From: Betaproteobacteria bacterium
Lineage (GTDB): Bacteria; Pseudomonadota; Gammaproteobacteria; Burkholderiales; Ga0077523
NCBI GenBank assembly: GCA_016125475.1
Contig: WGLR01000046.1
Coordinates: forward strand, 1 to 55,727
Direction of reading: 5' to 3'
Length of the DNA: 55,727 nt
Shown here: positions 17,594 to 28,072 of the stretch, in pieces
Layout of the letters: each line of letters opens with the position of its first letter
How positions within the stretch are numbered: the first letter of the stretch is position 1
Notes under the pieces: model-generated
Databases searched by the model: none
What the model was told of the DNA's origin: nothing
The model's input: the letters and a program-made list of their open reading frames with translations, nothing else
Translations under genes and position numbers: made by a program

Positions 17594-18718
17594 ATGTTCG
17601 AGCGCCCGGTCGGCGGCGACCTCGCCATTCTGGTCAGCCTGACGCGCGGCCAGCCCGGAGCCGAGGGTTCCGCGGCAGAGTTGCGTGAACTCGCGCGGAG
17701 TGCCGGTGTAAGCATCGCAGGCGAGATAGGTGGCCGATCCGACCGCCCCAACCCTGCCACGTTCGCGGGATCCGGCAAGGTCGAGGAAATCAGGAATCTG
17801 GTTCAGGAAACGGGTGCCAACCTCGTCCTGTTCGATCACGCCCTTTCACCCATTCAGGAACGCAACCTCGAGCGCGAACTCGCATGTCGTGTGCTCGATC
17901 GCACGAGCCTCATCCTGGACATCTTCGCGCAGCGCGCGAAATCGCACGAGGGCAAGCTTCAGGTCGAACTCGCACAGCTCGAGCACCTGGCCACGCGTCT
18001 CGTGCGCGGGTGGACTCACCTGGAACGCCAGAAGGGCGGTATCGGTCTGCGCGGACCTGGGGAGACCCAGCTCGAGACCGACCGGCGTCTGCTCGGCAAG
18101 CGGGTCAAGTTCCTGAAGGACCGGCTCGCCCGGGTGTCGCGGCAGCGCGACGTGCAGCGGCGCTCGCGGGACCGCAATGCTGTGCCGACGGTGTCGCTGG
18201 TCGGCTACACCAACGCCGGCAAGTCCACGCTGTTCAATGCCCTCACGCACACGGGTGCCTACGCCGCGAACCAGCTCTTCGCGACGCTCGACACCACTTC
18301 CCGGCGCGTTCACACGCCGCATGGTCCGATCGTCCTGTCGGACACGGTCGGGTTCATCCGCAGTCTTCCGCACACCCTCGTCGACGCGTTTCGCGCCACG
18401 CTCGAAGAGACCACGCGGGCGGATCTCCTGCTGCACGTGGTCGATGCCTCGAGCCCGGACCGCGACATGCAGATGGCGGAGGTCGACCGCGTGCTCGCGG
18501 AAATCGGTGCCGAGGAGGTGCCGAGAATCATCGTGTACAACAAGATCGATCTGACGGAACTCGCACCGGGGGTCGTGACGGACGAGTGTGGTACCATCCG
18601 CGCGATTCGACTGAGCGCCGTCAGTGGCGCCGGTCTGGAGCATCTCAGAGCTGTCTTCGATCAGCTCGCAGAACCGCGGGACGTGAAGACGTCCGACGGT
18701 CGTCTGGTAGCGGCTTGA
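17594..18718 (+). CDS. hflX: GTPase HflX, 374 aa
   Basis: Ribosome-splitting GTPase that rescues stalled or heat-damaged ribosomes. The N-terminal HflX domain includes GSGKVEEI and GGIGLRGPGETQLETDRR. The G domain has GYTNAGKST (about residues 208-216), DTVGFIRSLPH as G3, and YNKID as G4. Starts at ATG 17594, 62 bases after hfq. The spacer contains a GCCGGC-gattcca-GCCGGC hairpin at 17555-17573 that could tune read-through. Confidence 0.96.
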   Translation: MFERPVGGDLAILVSLTRGQPGAEGSAAELRELARSAGVSIAGEIGGRSDRPNPATFAGSGKVEEIRNLVQETGANLVLFDHALSPIQERNLERELACRVLDRTSLILDIFAQRAKSHEGKLQVELAQLEHLATRLVRGWTHLERQKGGIGLRGPGETQLETDRRLLGKRVKFLKDRLARVSRQRDVQRRSRDRNAVPTVSLVGYTNAGKSTLFNALTHTGAYAANQLFATLDTTSRRVHTPHGPIVLSDTVGFIRSLPHTLVDAFRATLEETTRADLLLHVVDASSPDRDMQMAEVDRVLAEIGAEEVPRIIVYNKIDLTELAPGVVTDECGTIRAIRLSAVSGAGLEHLRAVFDQLAEPRDVKTSDGRLVAA

Positions 18719-18773
18719 CCCGACCCTCAGTGTCGACAAGCATAGAGACTCACCGAGGAAATCAACGGGCGAT

Positions 18774-19949
18774 ATGGCACTGAACGATCCCCAGTGGGGA
18801 AGGCGTCGCGGCGACGGACCGCCGGATCTCGACGAGATCTGGAGCAGGTTCAACCAGAAACTGGCCGGGCTCTTCGGCGGCAAGGGTGGCTCGGGAGACG
18901 GTCCTGACGGCGGAGGCAAACAGTTCGGTGGCGGCCTCGGCCTGCTCGCCGGGCTCGTCGTGCTCGTCTGGTTCGCGAGCGGCTTCTACATCGTGGATGC
19001 CGGGCAGAAGGGCGTCGTGCTCCGCTTCGGCAAGTACGTGGAGACCACGGATCCCGGACCGCGCTGGCACCTCCCGTATCCGATCGAGTCGGCCGAGGTC
19101 GTGAACGTCGCCGGCGTGCGCACGATCGAGGTCGGCTATCGCAACGACGTGCGCAGCAAGGTGCCGAAGGAAGCGCTGATGCTCACGGACGACGAGAACA
19201 TCGTCGACCTGCAGTTCGCGGTGCAGTACATCCTGAAGGACCCGACCGAATACCTGTTCGACAACCGCAATCCGGACGAAGCGGTGCGTCAGGTGGCGGA
19301 GTCCGCCATTCGCGAGATCGTCGGCAAGAGCAAGATGGATTACGTGCTGTACGAGGGGCGCGAGCAGATAGCCGTGCAGGCTCGCGACCTCATCCAGAAG
19401 ATCATCGACCGCTACAAGCTCGGCGTGACGATCAGCCAGATCACGATGCAGAACGCTCAGCCGCCCGAGCAGGTGCAGGCAGCCTTCGCCGATGCGGTCA
19501 AGGCAAACCAGGACCGCGAGCGCCAGAAGAACGAGGGGGAGGCCTACGCGAACGACGTCGTGCCGAAGGCCCGGGGTACCGCAGCGCGTCTCGTCCAGGA
19601 GGCCGAGGGCTACCGGCAGCGCGTCATCGCCAATTCCGAGGGTGAGGCTTCCCGCTTCAAGGACGTCCTGACCGAGTACAAGAAGGCCCCTGGCGTGACA
19701 CGCGAGCGTATGTATCTCGAGACCATGCAGCAGGTGCTGTCGTCGACGAGCAAGGTCCTCGTGGACCAGAAGCAGAGCGGGAACCTGCTGTTCCTGCCGC
19801 TCGACAAGATTCTCCAGATGGGAGGCACGAACGGCCCGAACGGTGCGTCGACCCCGTCGTCTCCCGTAGACCCCACACCTCCACACTCCACTGACGGCAG
19901 TTTGCGTTCGCGCGATTCCTTCCGTAGCCGCGACAGGGAGTCCCGCTGA
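18774..19949 (+). CDS. hflK: FtsH-modulating membrane protein HflK, 391 aa
   Basis: SPFH/band-7 protein forming the HflKC cage around the FtsH protease. The Gly/Asp-rich cytoplasmic N-terminus (GRRRGDGPPDLDEIWSRFNQ) is diagnostic of HflK. One membrane helix lies at about residues 52-75, followed by the SPFH domain from VDAGQKGVVLRFGKYVE and a coiled-coil with QAAFADAVKANQDRERQKNE. It shares one base with hflC (TGATG). The Ser/Arg-rich C-terminal tail is poorly conserved. Confidence 0.96.
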   Translation: MALNDPQWGRRRGDGPPDLDEIWSRFNQKLAGLFGGKGGSGDGPDGGGKQFGGGLGLLAGLVVLVWFASGFYIVDAGQKGVVLRFGKYVETTDPGPRWHLPYPIESAEVVNVAGVRTIEVGYRNDVRSKVPKEALMLTDDENIVDLQFAVQYILKDPTEYLFDNRNPDEAVRQVAESAIREIVGKSKMDYVLYEGREQIAVQARDLIQKIIDRYKLGVTISQITMQNAQPPEQVQAAFADAVKANQDRERQKNEGEAYANDVVPKARGTAARLVQEAEGYRQRVIANSEGEASRFKDVLTEYKKAPGVTRERMYLETMQQVLSSTSKVLVDQKQSGNLLFLPLDKILQMGGTNGPNGASTPSSPVDPTPPHSTDGSLRSRDSFRSRDRESR

Positions 19950-20824
19950 TGAAGAAGAATCTCGGAACCCTGCTGGTCGTCCTGATCATCGCTCTGGTCG
20001 TCGCTAGTCTCGCGATGTTCACCGTGGACCAGCGCCAGTACGCGGTCGTGTTCCGCCTCGGCGAGATCGTGGGCGTGAAGACCAAGCCGGGGCTGTACTT
20101 CAAGGCCCCGCTCATCGATCGGGTCCGCTATTTCGACGGTCGCATTCTCACGATCGACACGGACGAGCCGGACCTGTTCCTCACGTCCGAAAAGAAGAAC
20201 GTGCTCGTCGACTCGTTCGTGAAATGGCGCATCGTCGACGTGAAGCAGTACTACGTGAGCGTCGGCGGCAACGAGCAGCGTGCACGGATCCGGCTCATGC
20301 AGACCGTGAACGACAGTCTGCGCGCCGAGTTCGGCAAGCGCACGATCCACGACGTGGTCTCCGGCGAGCGCGATCAGATCATGGACATCATGCGCGAGAA
20401 GGCCGACACCGACGCACGCAAGATCGGCGTCCAGGTCATCGACGTGCGCCTGAAGCGCGTCGACCTTCCGCAGGAAGTCAGCGATTCCGTCTACGGCCGC
20501 ATGAAGGCCGAACGGGAGCGCGTCGCGAAACAGCTCCGGTCGCTCGGCACGGAGGAATCGGAGAAGATCCGGGCGGACGCGGATCGCCAGCGCGAAGTCA
20601 TCATCGCGGAGGCGTACCGTGACGCACAGCGGATCAAGGGGGAGGGGGATGCCAAGGCGTCGGCAATCTACGCGAAGGCATTCACGGAGGATCCGGATTT
20701 CTACGCCTTCTATCGCAGCCTGGATGCCTATCGGCAGACGTTCACGAACAAGGGCGACGTGATGGTGCTGGATCCGAGTTCCGAGTTCTTCAAATACATG
20801 CGGGGGGCCGGCGGCAAGCGATAG
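19949..20824 (+). CDS. hflC: FtsH-modulating membrane protein HflC, 291 aa
   Basis: Partner of HflK. An N-terminal membrane helix (about residues 6-24) precedes the SPFH domain (VDQRQYAVVFRLGEIVGVKT, DKKN-type TSEKKNVLVDSFVKWRI). A helical segment (RMKAERERVAKQLRSLGTEE) and AYRDAQRIKGEGDAKA follow. Length matches E. coli HflC apart from a shorter tail. Translation is probably coupled to hflK. Confidence 0.96.
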   Translation: MKKNLGTLLVVLIIALVVASLAMFTVDQRQYAVVFRLGEIVGVKTKPGLYFKAPLIDRVRYFDGRILTIDTDEPDLFLTSEKKNVLVDSFVKWRIVDVKQYYVSVGGNEQRARIRLMQTVNDSLRAEFGKRTIHDVVSGERDQIMDIMREKADTDARKIGVQVIDVRLKRVDLPQEVSDSVYGRMKAERERVAKQLRSLGTEESEKIRADADRQREVIIAEAYRDAQRIKGEGDAKASAIYAKAFTEDPDFYAFYRSLDAYRQTFTNKGDVMVLDPSSEFFKYMRGAGGKR

Positions 20825-20857
20825 AGCGTCCGCCCACTCGTCGGTCGCGGGGAAAGA

Positions 20858-21049
20858 GTGACGGACACACTGCTGTCTGCGATCGCGCTGATGCTGGTGC
20901 TGGAGGGCGTCCTGCCCTTCATCCTGCCCGCTGTCTGGCGCGACACGTTCCGCAAGCTGGTGGATTTCTCCGACGGGCAGCTCCGCTTCATAGGGTTGAC
21001 GTCCATGCTCGTCGGCCTGCTCGTGCTGTTCCTCGCGCACCACACCTGA
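20858..21049 (+). CDS. DUF2065 small membrane protein (YjeT-like), 63 aa
   Basis: Two predicted membrane helices (about residues 5-25 and 43-60) around a short loop with WRDTFRKLVDFSDGQLRFIG, the DUF2065 signature. Function unknown. Starts with GTG preceded by GGGGAAA. It is commonly located between hflC and hisZ/purA in proteobacteria, which supports it being real despite its length. Confidence 0.88.
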   Translation: MTDTLLSAIALMLVLEGVLPFILPAVWRDTFRKLVDFSDGQLRFIGLTSMLVGLLVLFLAHHT

Positions 21050-21064
21050 GAATCGATCGGTCCG

Positions 21065-22222
21065 ATGATGCGCAACTGGTTGCTACCCGAGTACGTCGAG
21101 GACGTCCTGCCGGCCGAGGCCTGGCGGGTCGAAGTCCTGCGACGTCGACTCCTCGATCACTTCGCGGCGAACGGCTACGAGCTCGTGATGCCTCCACTGA
21201 TCGAGTATCTCGAATCCCTGCTCACGGGTACGGGTCACGACCTCGATCTGCGCACGTTCAAGCTCGTCGACCAGCTCTCGGGCAGGATGCTCGGCGTGCG
21301 GGCCGACATCACGCCGCAGGTCGCACGGATCGACGCGCACCTGCTGAACCGCCCCGGCGTGACACGGCTTGCCTACTGCGGCACGGTGCTGCACGCCCTT
21401 CCGACGACCGCGTCACATTCCCGGGAAGTGCTGCAGATCGGAGCCGAGCTCTACGGGCACGGCGGGGTCGAGAGTGACATCGAGATCCAGGGGCTGATGC
21501 TGGATGCGCTGTCGTTCGCGGGCGTGACCGGCATGCACCTCGATCTGGGGCACGTGGGGCTGTTCCGTGCACTCTGCCGGACCGGAGGCATCGACCGCGA
21601 CCTGGAGCGCGAACTGTTCCAGGCCCTGCAGGGCAAGGATCTTCCCTCGCTGCGTGACCTGACCGCCGCGCTGCCGGCCGCCTCGCGAGAGCCCATCCTG
21701 CGTCTCCCGGACCTTTTCGGTGGCGCGGAGGTGATCTCCGAGGCTCGAAAGGTCCTGCCCGACCTTCCCGAGATCGCGTCGTCCCTGGACGAACTCCAGC
21801 GGATCTGCGATGCACTCAAGTCGCGCGTGGACGCGCTGCTCGTGGATCTCGCGGAGCTGCGGGGTTACCACTATCACAGCGGTGCCGTGTTCGCGGCCTA
21901 TGCGACGGGGAGTTCGAATGCCGTTGCGCAGGGTGGGCGTTACGACGAGGTCGGGCGAGCATTCGGCCGGGCGCGGCCGGCGACCGGCTTCAGCCTCGAT
22001 CTGCGCGCACTCGCCGAGCTTGCCGGGCCGTCGGACAAGCGGACCGTGATCCACGCACCCGCCAGCGGCGACCCCGCGCTGCGCGAAGCGATCGCGAGGC
22101 TGCGTGCCCAGGGAGAGGCGGTGATCGTCGATCTTCCCGGGGAGCGCGAGGCGCTCGGAAACGTTCCGCTGCGCGAACTCGTCGCGAAGGACGGTCACTG
22201 GCAGGTCGTGTCCGTCGGCTGA
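21065..22222 (+). CDS. hisZ: ATP phosphoribosyltransferase regulatory subunit HisZ, 385 aa
   Basis: HisS-like paralogue lacking tRNA charging; with the short HisG it forms the first enzyme of histidine synthesis. The N-terminus NWLLPEYVEDVLPAEAWRVE and MLGVRADITPQVARIDAHLL are typical. The class II motif 3 region is kept as GRARPATGFSLDLRAL. Two consecutive ATG codons (21065 and 21068) make the exact start uncertain by one residue. The gene implies a short-form HisG elsewhere in the genome. Confidence 0.94.
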   Translation: MMRNWLLPEYVEDVLPAEAWRVEVLRRRLLDHFAANGYELVMPPLIEYLESLLTGTGHDLDLRTFKLVDQLSGRMLGVRADITPQVARIDAHLLNRPGVTRLAYCGTVLHALPTTASHSREVLQIGAELYGHGGVESDIEIQGLMLDALSFAGVTGMHLDLGHVGLFRALCRTGGIDRDLERELFQALQGKDLPSLRDLTAALPAASREPILRLPDLFGGAEVISEARKVLPDLPEIASSLDELQRICDALKSRVDALLVDLAELRGYHYHSGAVFAAYATGSSNAVAQGGRYDEVGRAFGRARPATGFSLDLRALAELAGPSDKRTVIHAPASGDPALREAIARLRAQGEAVIVDLPGEREALGNVPLRELVAKDGHWQVVSVG

Positions 22223-22365
22223 CCGGGAGACTCGCAGCCCGGCAATGGACACCCCGTGCGTTCCTGCACGCGGGAGTGTATGGATCGAGGAAGTGTGCCC
22301 GGATCGTCCGGGCAGCGTACGATGATGACTCGCGGGAGCGCCGGCGTGGCGTCGAAGGCGAGTGA

Positions 22366-23676
<1,311 letters not shown>

Positions 23677-23801
23677 CGACCGGCATGCGGACGCCCTCCC
23701 AGGCTGGAAAATGCCGGGGGGGCTGTAGGGAACTGCAGGGAAATTTCGACCGCCGGATACGCTGCACCAACAACGGAGAGCGAGTTCGCGATCGATGAAG
23801 A

Positions 23802-23888
23802 TGGTGCCGAGAAGAGGACTCGAACCTCCACAGGGTTGCCCCCGCCAGGACCTGAACCTGGTGCGTCTACCAATTCCGCCATCTCGGC
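23802..23888 (-). tRNA. tRNA-Leu (anticodon CAG)
   Basis: 87 bases including an encoded CCA. Reading the minus strand, the acceptor GCCGAGA pairs with TCTCGGC followed by A-CCA. D-arm TGGCGGAATTGGTAGACGCA, anticodon loop TTCAGGT with CAG at 23852-23854, a long variable arm typical of leucine tRNAs, and T-loop GGTTCGAGTCC are all clear. It decodes CUG, a heavily used codon in such GC-rich genomes. A promoter sits directly upstream. Confidence 0.97.
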
Positions 23889-23901
23889 CAAGAGGGCGCG
23901 A

Positions 23902-23931
23902 AATGTAGCCTCAAAGCCGCTCCATTGTCAA
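23902..23931 (-). promoter_or_regulatory. Sigma-70 promoter of tRNA-Leu
   Basis: On the minus strand: TTGACA (23931-23926), 18-base spacer, TACATT (23907-23902), followed about 13 bases later by the tRNA 5' end at 23888. The -35 is a perfect match. It overlaps the TTG proposed as the rnr start on the other strand. Confidence 0.65.
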
Positions 23932-26186
23932 ACGAGATTCCAGTGACCCGAAAAAGAATTCCAGCCAAGCCATCCAAGCCATCCAGGCCCGCCAGGCGCG
24001 TGTCCACGCGTCGTAGCGCCCCGACAGCCCTGAAAGGTCTGCGTGCGCGCGATCCCTACCTCGAGCGCGAGAGAGAGCGTTACGAGCATCCGCTGCCCTC
24101 GCGCGAGTTCATCCTCGAACTCATGACCGAAGCCGGTGCACCGGTCGAGGCGGGGGAACTCGCAGAGCGTCTCGATATCGCCGAGCACGAGCGCGACCAT
24201 TTCGAGAGGCGGCTCATGGCGATGGCGCGCGAAGGCCAGATCCTCATCAACCGCAAGGGGGCACTCTGCCTGGCCGGCAAGCTCGAGCTGCTGCCGGGGA
24301 CCGTGCAGGGGCACCCCGAGGGATACGGGTTCTTCCTGCCCGACGAAGGCGGTGCGGACCTCTTCCTGAGCAATCAGGAGATGTCCAAGGTCATGCACGG
24401 TGACCGCGTGATGGCCCGTCAGGTAGGGGTCGACCGGCGAGGGCGGCCCGAAGGAGCCATTGTCGAGGTGCTCGAGCACCGAACGGACAAGGTCGTGGGG
24501 CGCTTCATGCGGGAGCACGGCGTGGCGTTCGTCGCGCCTTCCGATCGGCGCCTCGCGCACGACATACTCGTTCCCGCGGACGCCGTGGGGGGCGCCGAGC
24601 CGGGCCAGATCGTCGAAGTCAGGATCGTGAAGCAGCCGGCGCGCTACGTTCAGCCCATCGGGAACGTCGTCAACGTGCTGGGTGATGCCACCGACCCGGG
24701 CATGGAGATCGAGATCGCGGTCCGGAAACACCAGATCCCGCACGAGTTTCCCGAGGCCGTGCAGGCCCGGGCCACGAAGATACCGAGCAAGGTCCTGAAG
24801 AAGGATCTCAAGGGGCGCACGGATCTGCGAGAACTGGCGCTGGTCACGATCGACGGCGAGACGGCACGGGACTTCGACGACGCGGTCTACTGCGAGCGGC
24901 AGGGACGCGGGTACAAGCTCTACGTCGCGATCGCCGACGTGAGTCACTACGTGCAGCCGGGAGATGCGCTGGATCTGGAAGCCGGCGAACGGGGGAATTC
25001 GGTCTATTTCCCGCGCCGCGTGGTCCCGATGCTGCCCGAGGCTCTGTCGAACGGCATCTGCTCGCTGAACCCGGACGTCGACCGGCTCTGCATGTGCTGC
25101 GAGATGGACATTTCGGCAAGTGGCGATATCGCGCGCTATGCGTTCTACCCGGCCGTGATGCACTCCCATGGCCGACTCACCTACACGGAGGTCTGGGACG
25201 CGCTGTCGGACGCTTCGTCGGAAGCCGCGGAACGGCTCGCTCCGCTCCTGCCGCAGCTCGAGGCGCTCGAGAAGCTCTTCCGGGTCCTCGTGAAGGCGCG
25301 CGAGCGACGGGGGGCGATCGACTTCGAGACGATCGAGACGCAGATGGAGTTCGGGGACGACGGGAAGATCCGCGCGATCCATCGGGTGGAGCGCAACGAC
25401 GCGCACCGTATCATCGAGGAATGCATGCTCGCCGCGAACGTCTGCGCATCGGACTTCCTGCAGGGCCATCGTCACCCGGCGCTCTACCGCGTACACGAGG
25501 GGCCCACGGAGGAGAAGCTGGAACGGCTGCGCGAGTTCCTCGGGGAGTTCGGGCTTCAGCTCGGCGGCGGTGACGCGCCGCGTGCGAAGGACTATGCGAA
25601 GCTCCTCGCCACCGTGAAGGATCGGCCCGATGCCGAACTCCTGCAGACGGTCATGCTCCGGTCCCTCCAGCAGGCCGTCTACAGTCCCGAGCCGCTCGGT
25701 CACTTCGGTCTCGCTTACGAGTCGTACACGCATTTCACGTCGCCGATACGGCGCTATCCGGACCTCGTCGTGCACCGTGCGATCCGGTCGGTGCTTGCCG
25801 GAGGCTCGGGCCTTGCGCTCGACCTCGTGGCGCTCGGGCGGCACTGCTCGATGACGGAGCGCCGTGCCGACGAGGCCACCCGTGACGTGACCGCGTGGCT
25901 GAAGTGCTACTACATGCGCGACCGGGTCGGAGAGACCTTCGACGGAACGGTGAGCGGCGTGTCGGCCTTCGGCGTGTTCGTCGCCCTCGACAGCGTGTAC
26001 GTCGAGGGCATGGTGCACGTCTCGGAACTCGGCAACGACTACTACCATTTCGACGCGACCCGGCACCAGATGCTCGGGGAGCGGACCGGGCAGCGGTTCC
26101 GGCTCGGCGACCGGCTGCGGGTCACTCTCGTCCGTGTGGACCTGGAGCGCTCGCGCCTCGACTTCGTGCCCGAACGGGGGCGCTAG
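23925..26186 (+). CDS. rnr: Ribonuclease R, up to 753 aa
   Basis: Processive 3'-5' exoribonuclease that degrades structured RNA and takes part in rRNA quality control. An N-terminal helical/HTH part (PSREFILELMTEAGAP), cold-shock domains (GHPEGYGFFLPDEGGADLFL), the RNB catalytic domain with TIDGETARDFDDAVYC acidic residues, and a C-terminal S1 domain (GVSAFGVFVALDSVYVEGMV) are present. The start is uncertain: TTG 23925 lies within the tRNA-Leu promoter and has no ribosome-binding site. GTG 23943 or GTG 24000 would remove only a basic, non-conserved leader. rlmB follows at once. Confidence 0.95.
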   Translation: MSNEIPVTRKRIPAKPSKPSRPARRVSTRRSAPTALKGLRARDPYLERERERYEHPLPSREFILELMTEAGAPVEAGELAERLDIAEHERDHFERRLMAMAREGQILINRKGALCLAGKLELLPGTVQGHPEGYGFFLPDEGGADLFLSNQEMSKVMHGDRVMARQVGVDRRGRPEGAIVEVLEHRTDKVVGRFMREHGVAFVAPSDRRLAHDILVPADAVGGAEPGQIVEVRIVKQPARYVQPIGNVVNVLGDATDPGMEIEIAVRKHQIPHEFPEAVQARATKIPSKVLKKDLKGRTDLRELALVTIDGETARDFDDAVYCERQGRGYKLYVAIADVSHYVQPGDALDLEAGERGNSVYFPRRVVPMLPEALSNGICSLNPDVDRLCMCCEMDISASGDIARYAFYPAVMHSHGRLTYTEVWDALSDASSEAAERLAPLLPQLEALEKLFRVLVKARERRGAIDFETIETQMEFGDDGKIRAIHRVERNDAHRIIEECMLAANVCASDFLQGHRHPALYRVHEGPTEEKLERLREFLGEFGLQLGGGDAPRAKDYAKLLATVKDRPDAELLQTVMLRSLQQAVYSPEPLGHFGLAYESYTHFTSPIRRYPDLVVHRAIRSVLAGGSGLALDLVALGRHCSMTERRADEATRDVTAWLKCYYMRDRVGETFDGTVSGVSAFGVFVALDSVYVEGMVHVSELGNDYYHFDATRHQMLGERTGQRFRLGDRLRVTLVRVDLERSRLDFVPERGR

Positions 26187-26187
26187 C

Positions 26188-26940
26188 GTGGCACGGATGC
26201 GGCTGGTCTACGGCGTCCACGCGGTGTCGGCCCGGCTTCGTCAGGATGCCGGCAACGTCCGCGAGGTCTACCTTGCGGAGGGTCGGGCGGACGGGCGCCT
26301 GCGCACGCTCGCGGCACTCGCGGCCGAGCGGGGCGCAAAGGTCGTCGCCGTGAGCATCGAGCGGCTCGACCGCATGTTGCCGGGCGTCCGGCACCAGGGC
26401 GTGGCGTGCGAATGCGAGGCCCCGACTCTTCGGCACGACCTCGACGAGGTTCTCGACGCCGTCCGGGGGGACCCCCTCGTGCTCGTCCTGGATGGTGTGC
26501 AGGATCCGCACAATCTCGGCGCGTGTCTGAGGAGCGCCGACGCGATGGGCGTCCACGCCGTGGTCGCGCCGAAGGATCGCGCGGTCGGGCTCACGCCGGT
26601 CGTGGAAAAGGTCGCCTGCGGGGCAGCCGAAACGGTCCCCTACGTGATGGTGACCAACCTCGCTCGAACTCTGGACGCCCTCAAGGATCGCGGCCTGTTC
26701 GTGGTCGGCCTTGCCGGCGAGGGAGACGGGCCTCTGGCAGCGCAGCGGCTGGATGGCGCCGTCGGCCTCGTGCTCGGCGCAGAAGGCGCCGGTCTGCGCC
26801 GCCTCACGCGGGAGCGTTGCGACGTGATCGCGTCCATCCCGATAGTGGGCACGGTCGAGAGCCTGAACGTCTCGGTCGCGGCGGGAATCTGTCTCTACGA
26901 AGCGCGGCGGCAGCGCGATTCCGGCCACAGAATGACTTGA
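26188..26940 (+). CDS. rlmB: 23S rRNA Gm2251 2'-O-methyltransferase RlmB, 250 aa
   Basis: SpoU/TrmH-family SPOUT methyltransferase. The N-terminal substrate-binding domain begins LVYGVHAVSARL. The knotted SAM domain has LDGVQDPHNLGACLRSADAM, LVLGAEGAGLRRLTRERCD and IVGTVESLNVSVAAGICLYE, the three SpoU motifs. GTG 26188 is one base after the rnr stop and follows a GGGGGCG; ATG 26197 is an alternative three codons in. Order rnr-rlmB is the E. coli arrangement. Confidence 0.95.
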   Translation: MARMRLVYGVHAVSARLRQDAGNVREVYLAEGRADGRLRTLAALAAERGAKVVAVSIERLDRMLPGVRHQGVACECEAPTLRHDLDEVLDAVRGDPLVLVLDGVQDPHNLGACLRSADAMGVHAVVAPKDRAVGLTPVVEKVACGAAETVPYVMVTNLARTLDALKDRGLFVVGLAGEGDGPLAAQRLDGAVGLVLGAEGAGLRRLTRERCDVIASIPIVGTVESLNVSVAAGICLYEARRQRDSGHRMT

Positions 26941-26964
26941 TTCAGAAGCACTTCGCCCTATAAT
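26937..26964 (+). promoter_or_regulatory. Sigma-70 promoter for rpsF-priB-rpsR-rplI
   Basis: TTGATT (26937-26942), 16-base spacer, TATAAT (26959-26964), perfect at the -10. The -35 overlaps the rlmB stop codon. The transcript would start near 26971, leaving a leader of about 57 bases before the rpsF ATG. Confidence 0.65.
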
Positions 26965-27027
26965 GGCGGGCTTTCCTTGCTCCACCGGCACGCCCATACC
27001 GGGGAGCTTCACCCACGAGGAGCACAC

Positions 27028-27456
27028 ATGAGGCACTACGAAGTCGTATTCATCGTCCATCCCGACCAGAGCGAGCAGGTGCCCGCGATGGTCGAGCGCT
27101 ACCGCACGATGGTGACCAGCAAGGACGGCAAGATCCACCGTCTCGAGGACTGGGGCCGTCGTCAGCTCGCTTACCCGATCCAGAAGGTCCACAAGGCGCA
27201 CTACGTTCTCATGAACATCGAGTGCGACCAGTCCGTGCTGGAAGAACTCGAACACGCCTTCCGCTTCAACGATGCGGTGCTTCGCCACCTGACCGTCAAG
27301 AAGTCCGAGGCCGATACCGGTCCGTCGCCGATGATGAAGGAGGAGAAGTCGAAGTCCCTCACGAGCTCGGGCGAAGGCAGCGGCGAGGCGAAGTCGCAGG
27401 GCGACGCCAGGCCCCAGCCGGAAACGAAGCCCGAGACCGAGGCGTCCGCGGGCTGA
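27028..27456 (+). CDS. rpsF: 30S ribosomal protein S6, 142 aa
   Basis: S6 fold ([40 protein letters not shown]) that pairs with S18 on the 30S platform. Residues after about 105 form a long Ser/Glu/Lys-rich tail, like the glutamylated tail of E. coli S6 but longer and of different sequence. ATG 27028 follows GAGGAG at 27016-27021. First gene of the S6-PriB-S18-L9 operon. Confidence 0.97.
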   Translation: MRHYEVVFIVHPDQSEQVPAMVERYRTMVTSKDGKIHRLEDWGRRQLAYPIQKVHKAHYVLMNIECDQSVLEELEHAFRFNDAVLRHLTVKKSEADTGPSPMMKEEKSKSLTSSGEGSGEAKSQGDARPQPETKPETEASAG

Positions 27457-27465
27457 TCACGCCCG

Positions 27466-27762
27466 TTGGAGACCAATCGGGTCGAGCTCTCGGGTCGCGT
27501 GGATGCGATCGAGGCGATCCGGACGTCTCCGGCCGGTGTGCCGTCCGTCCGGTTGGAACTCGCGCACGAGTCCACGCAGATCGAAGCGGGGCACCCCCGC
27601 AAGGTGCAGTGCCGGATGCGTGTGGCGGTCGTGGGAGCGCAGGTCGACCGCGTCGCGGGGCTCTCCATCGGAGACTCGGTGGTCATCAGGGGATTTCTGG
27701 CACGGGCGAGCTACAGGAGCGAATGGCCCGTGCTGCATGCAACGGAATTGAAAGTCATCTAG
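27466..27762 (+). CDS. priB: Primosomal replication protein N (PriB), 98 aa
   Basis: OB-fold single-strand-binding protein used in replication restart with PriA and DnaT. The OB strands are visible (NRVELSGRVDAIEAIRTSPA, GDSVVIRGFLARAS, LHATELKVI). Its place between rpsF and rpsR is diagnostic. The start is TTG at 27466 with only a weak upstream signal; a low-efficiency start may reduce its level relative to the ribosomal proteins around it. Confidence 0.92.
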   Translation: METNRVELSGRVDAIEAIRTSPAGVPSVRLELAHESTQIEAGHPRKVQCRMRVAVVGAQVDRVAGLSIGDSVVIRGFLARASYRSEWPVLHATELKVI

Positions 27763-27778
27763 AGCGAGGTACTGAATC

Positions 27779-28066
27779 ATGGCATTCGGAGGCCGCAAGT
27801 TCGGCAAGGACCGCAAGAAGGACGACAAGTCGTCCCGTCCGCTGTTCAAGCGTCGCAAGTTCTGTCGGTTCACCGCAGAGGGAATCAAGGAAGTCGACTA
27901 CAAGGACATCGACATCCTGAAGGACTTCGTGAACGAGAACGGCAAGATCATCCCGGCCCGCATCACGGGCACGCGCGGGCACTACCAGCGTCAGCTCTCC
28001 ACGGCGGTGAAGCGCGCGCGGTTCCTGGCCCTGCTGCCGTATACCGACCTGCATTCGGGGAGGTAA
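27779..28066 (+). CDS. rpsR: 30S ribosomal protein S18, 95 aa
   Basis: Binds 16S rRNA with S6. The family core [20 protein letters not shown], and [20 protein letters not shown], is complete, and the basic N-terminal extension ([18 protein letters not shown]) is that of betaproteobacteria. The start ATG at 27779 gives the standard length. Confidence 0.97.
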   Translation: MAFGGRKFGKDRKKDDKSSRPLFKRRKFCRFTAEGIKEVDYKDIDILKDFVNENGKIIPARITGTRGHYQRQLSTAVKRARFLALLPYTDLHSGR

Positions 28067-28072
28067 GGCGCG

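Noticed and set aside
23928-26066. Minus-strand open frame of 712 codons opposite rnr
   Set aside because: Antisense shadow of RNase R, with low-complexity composition.
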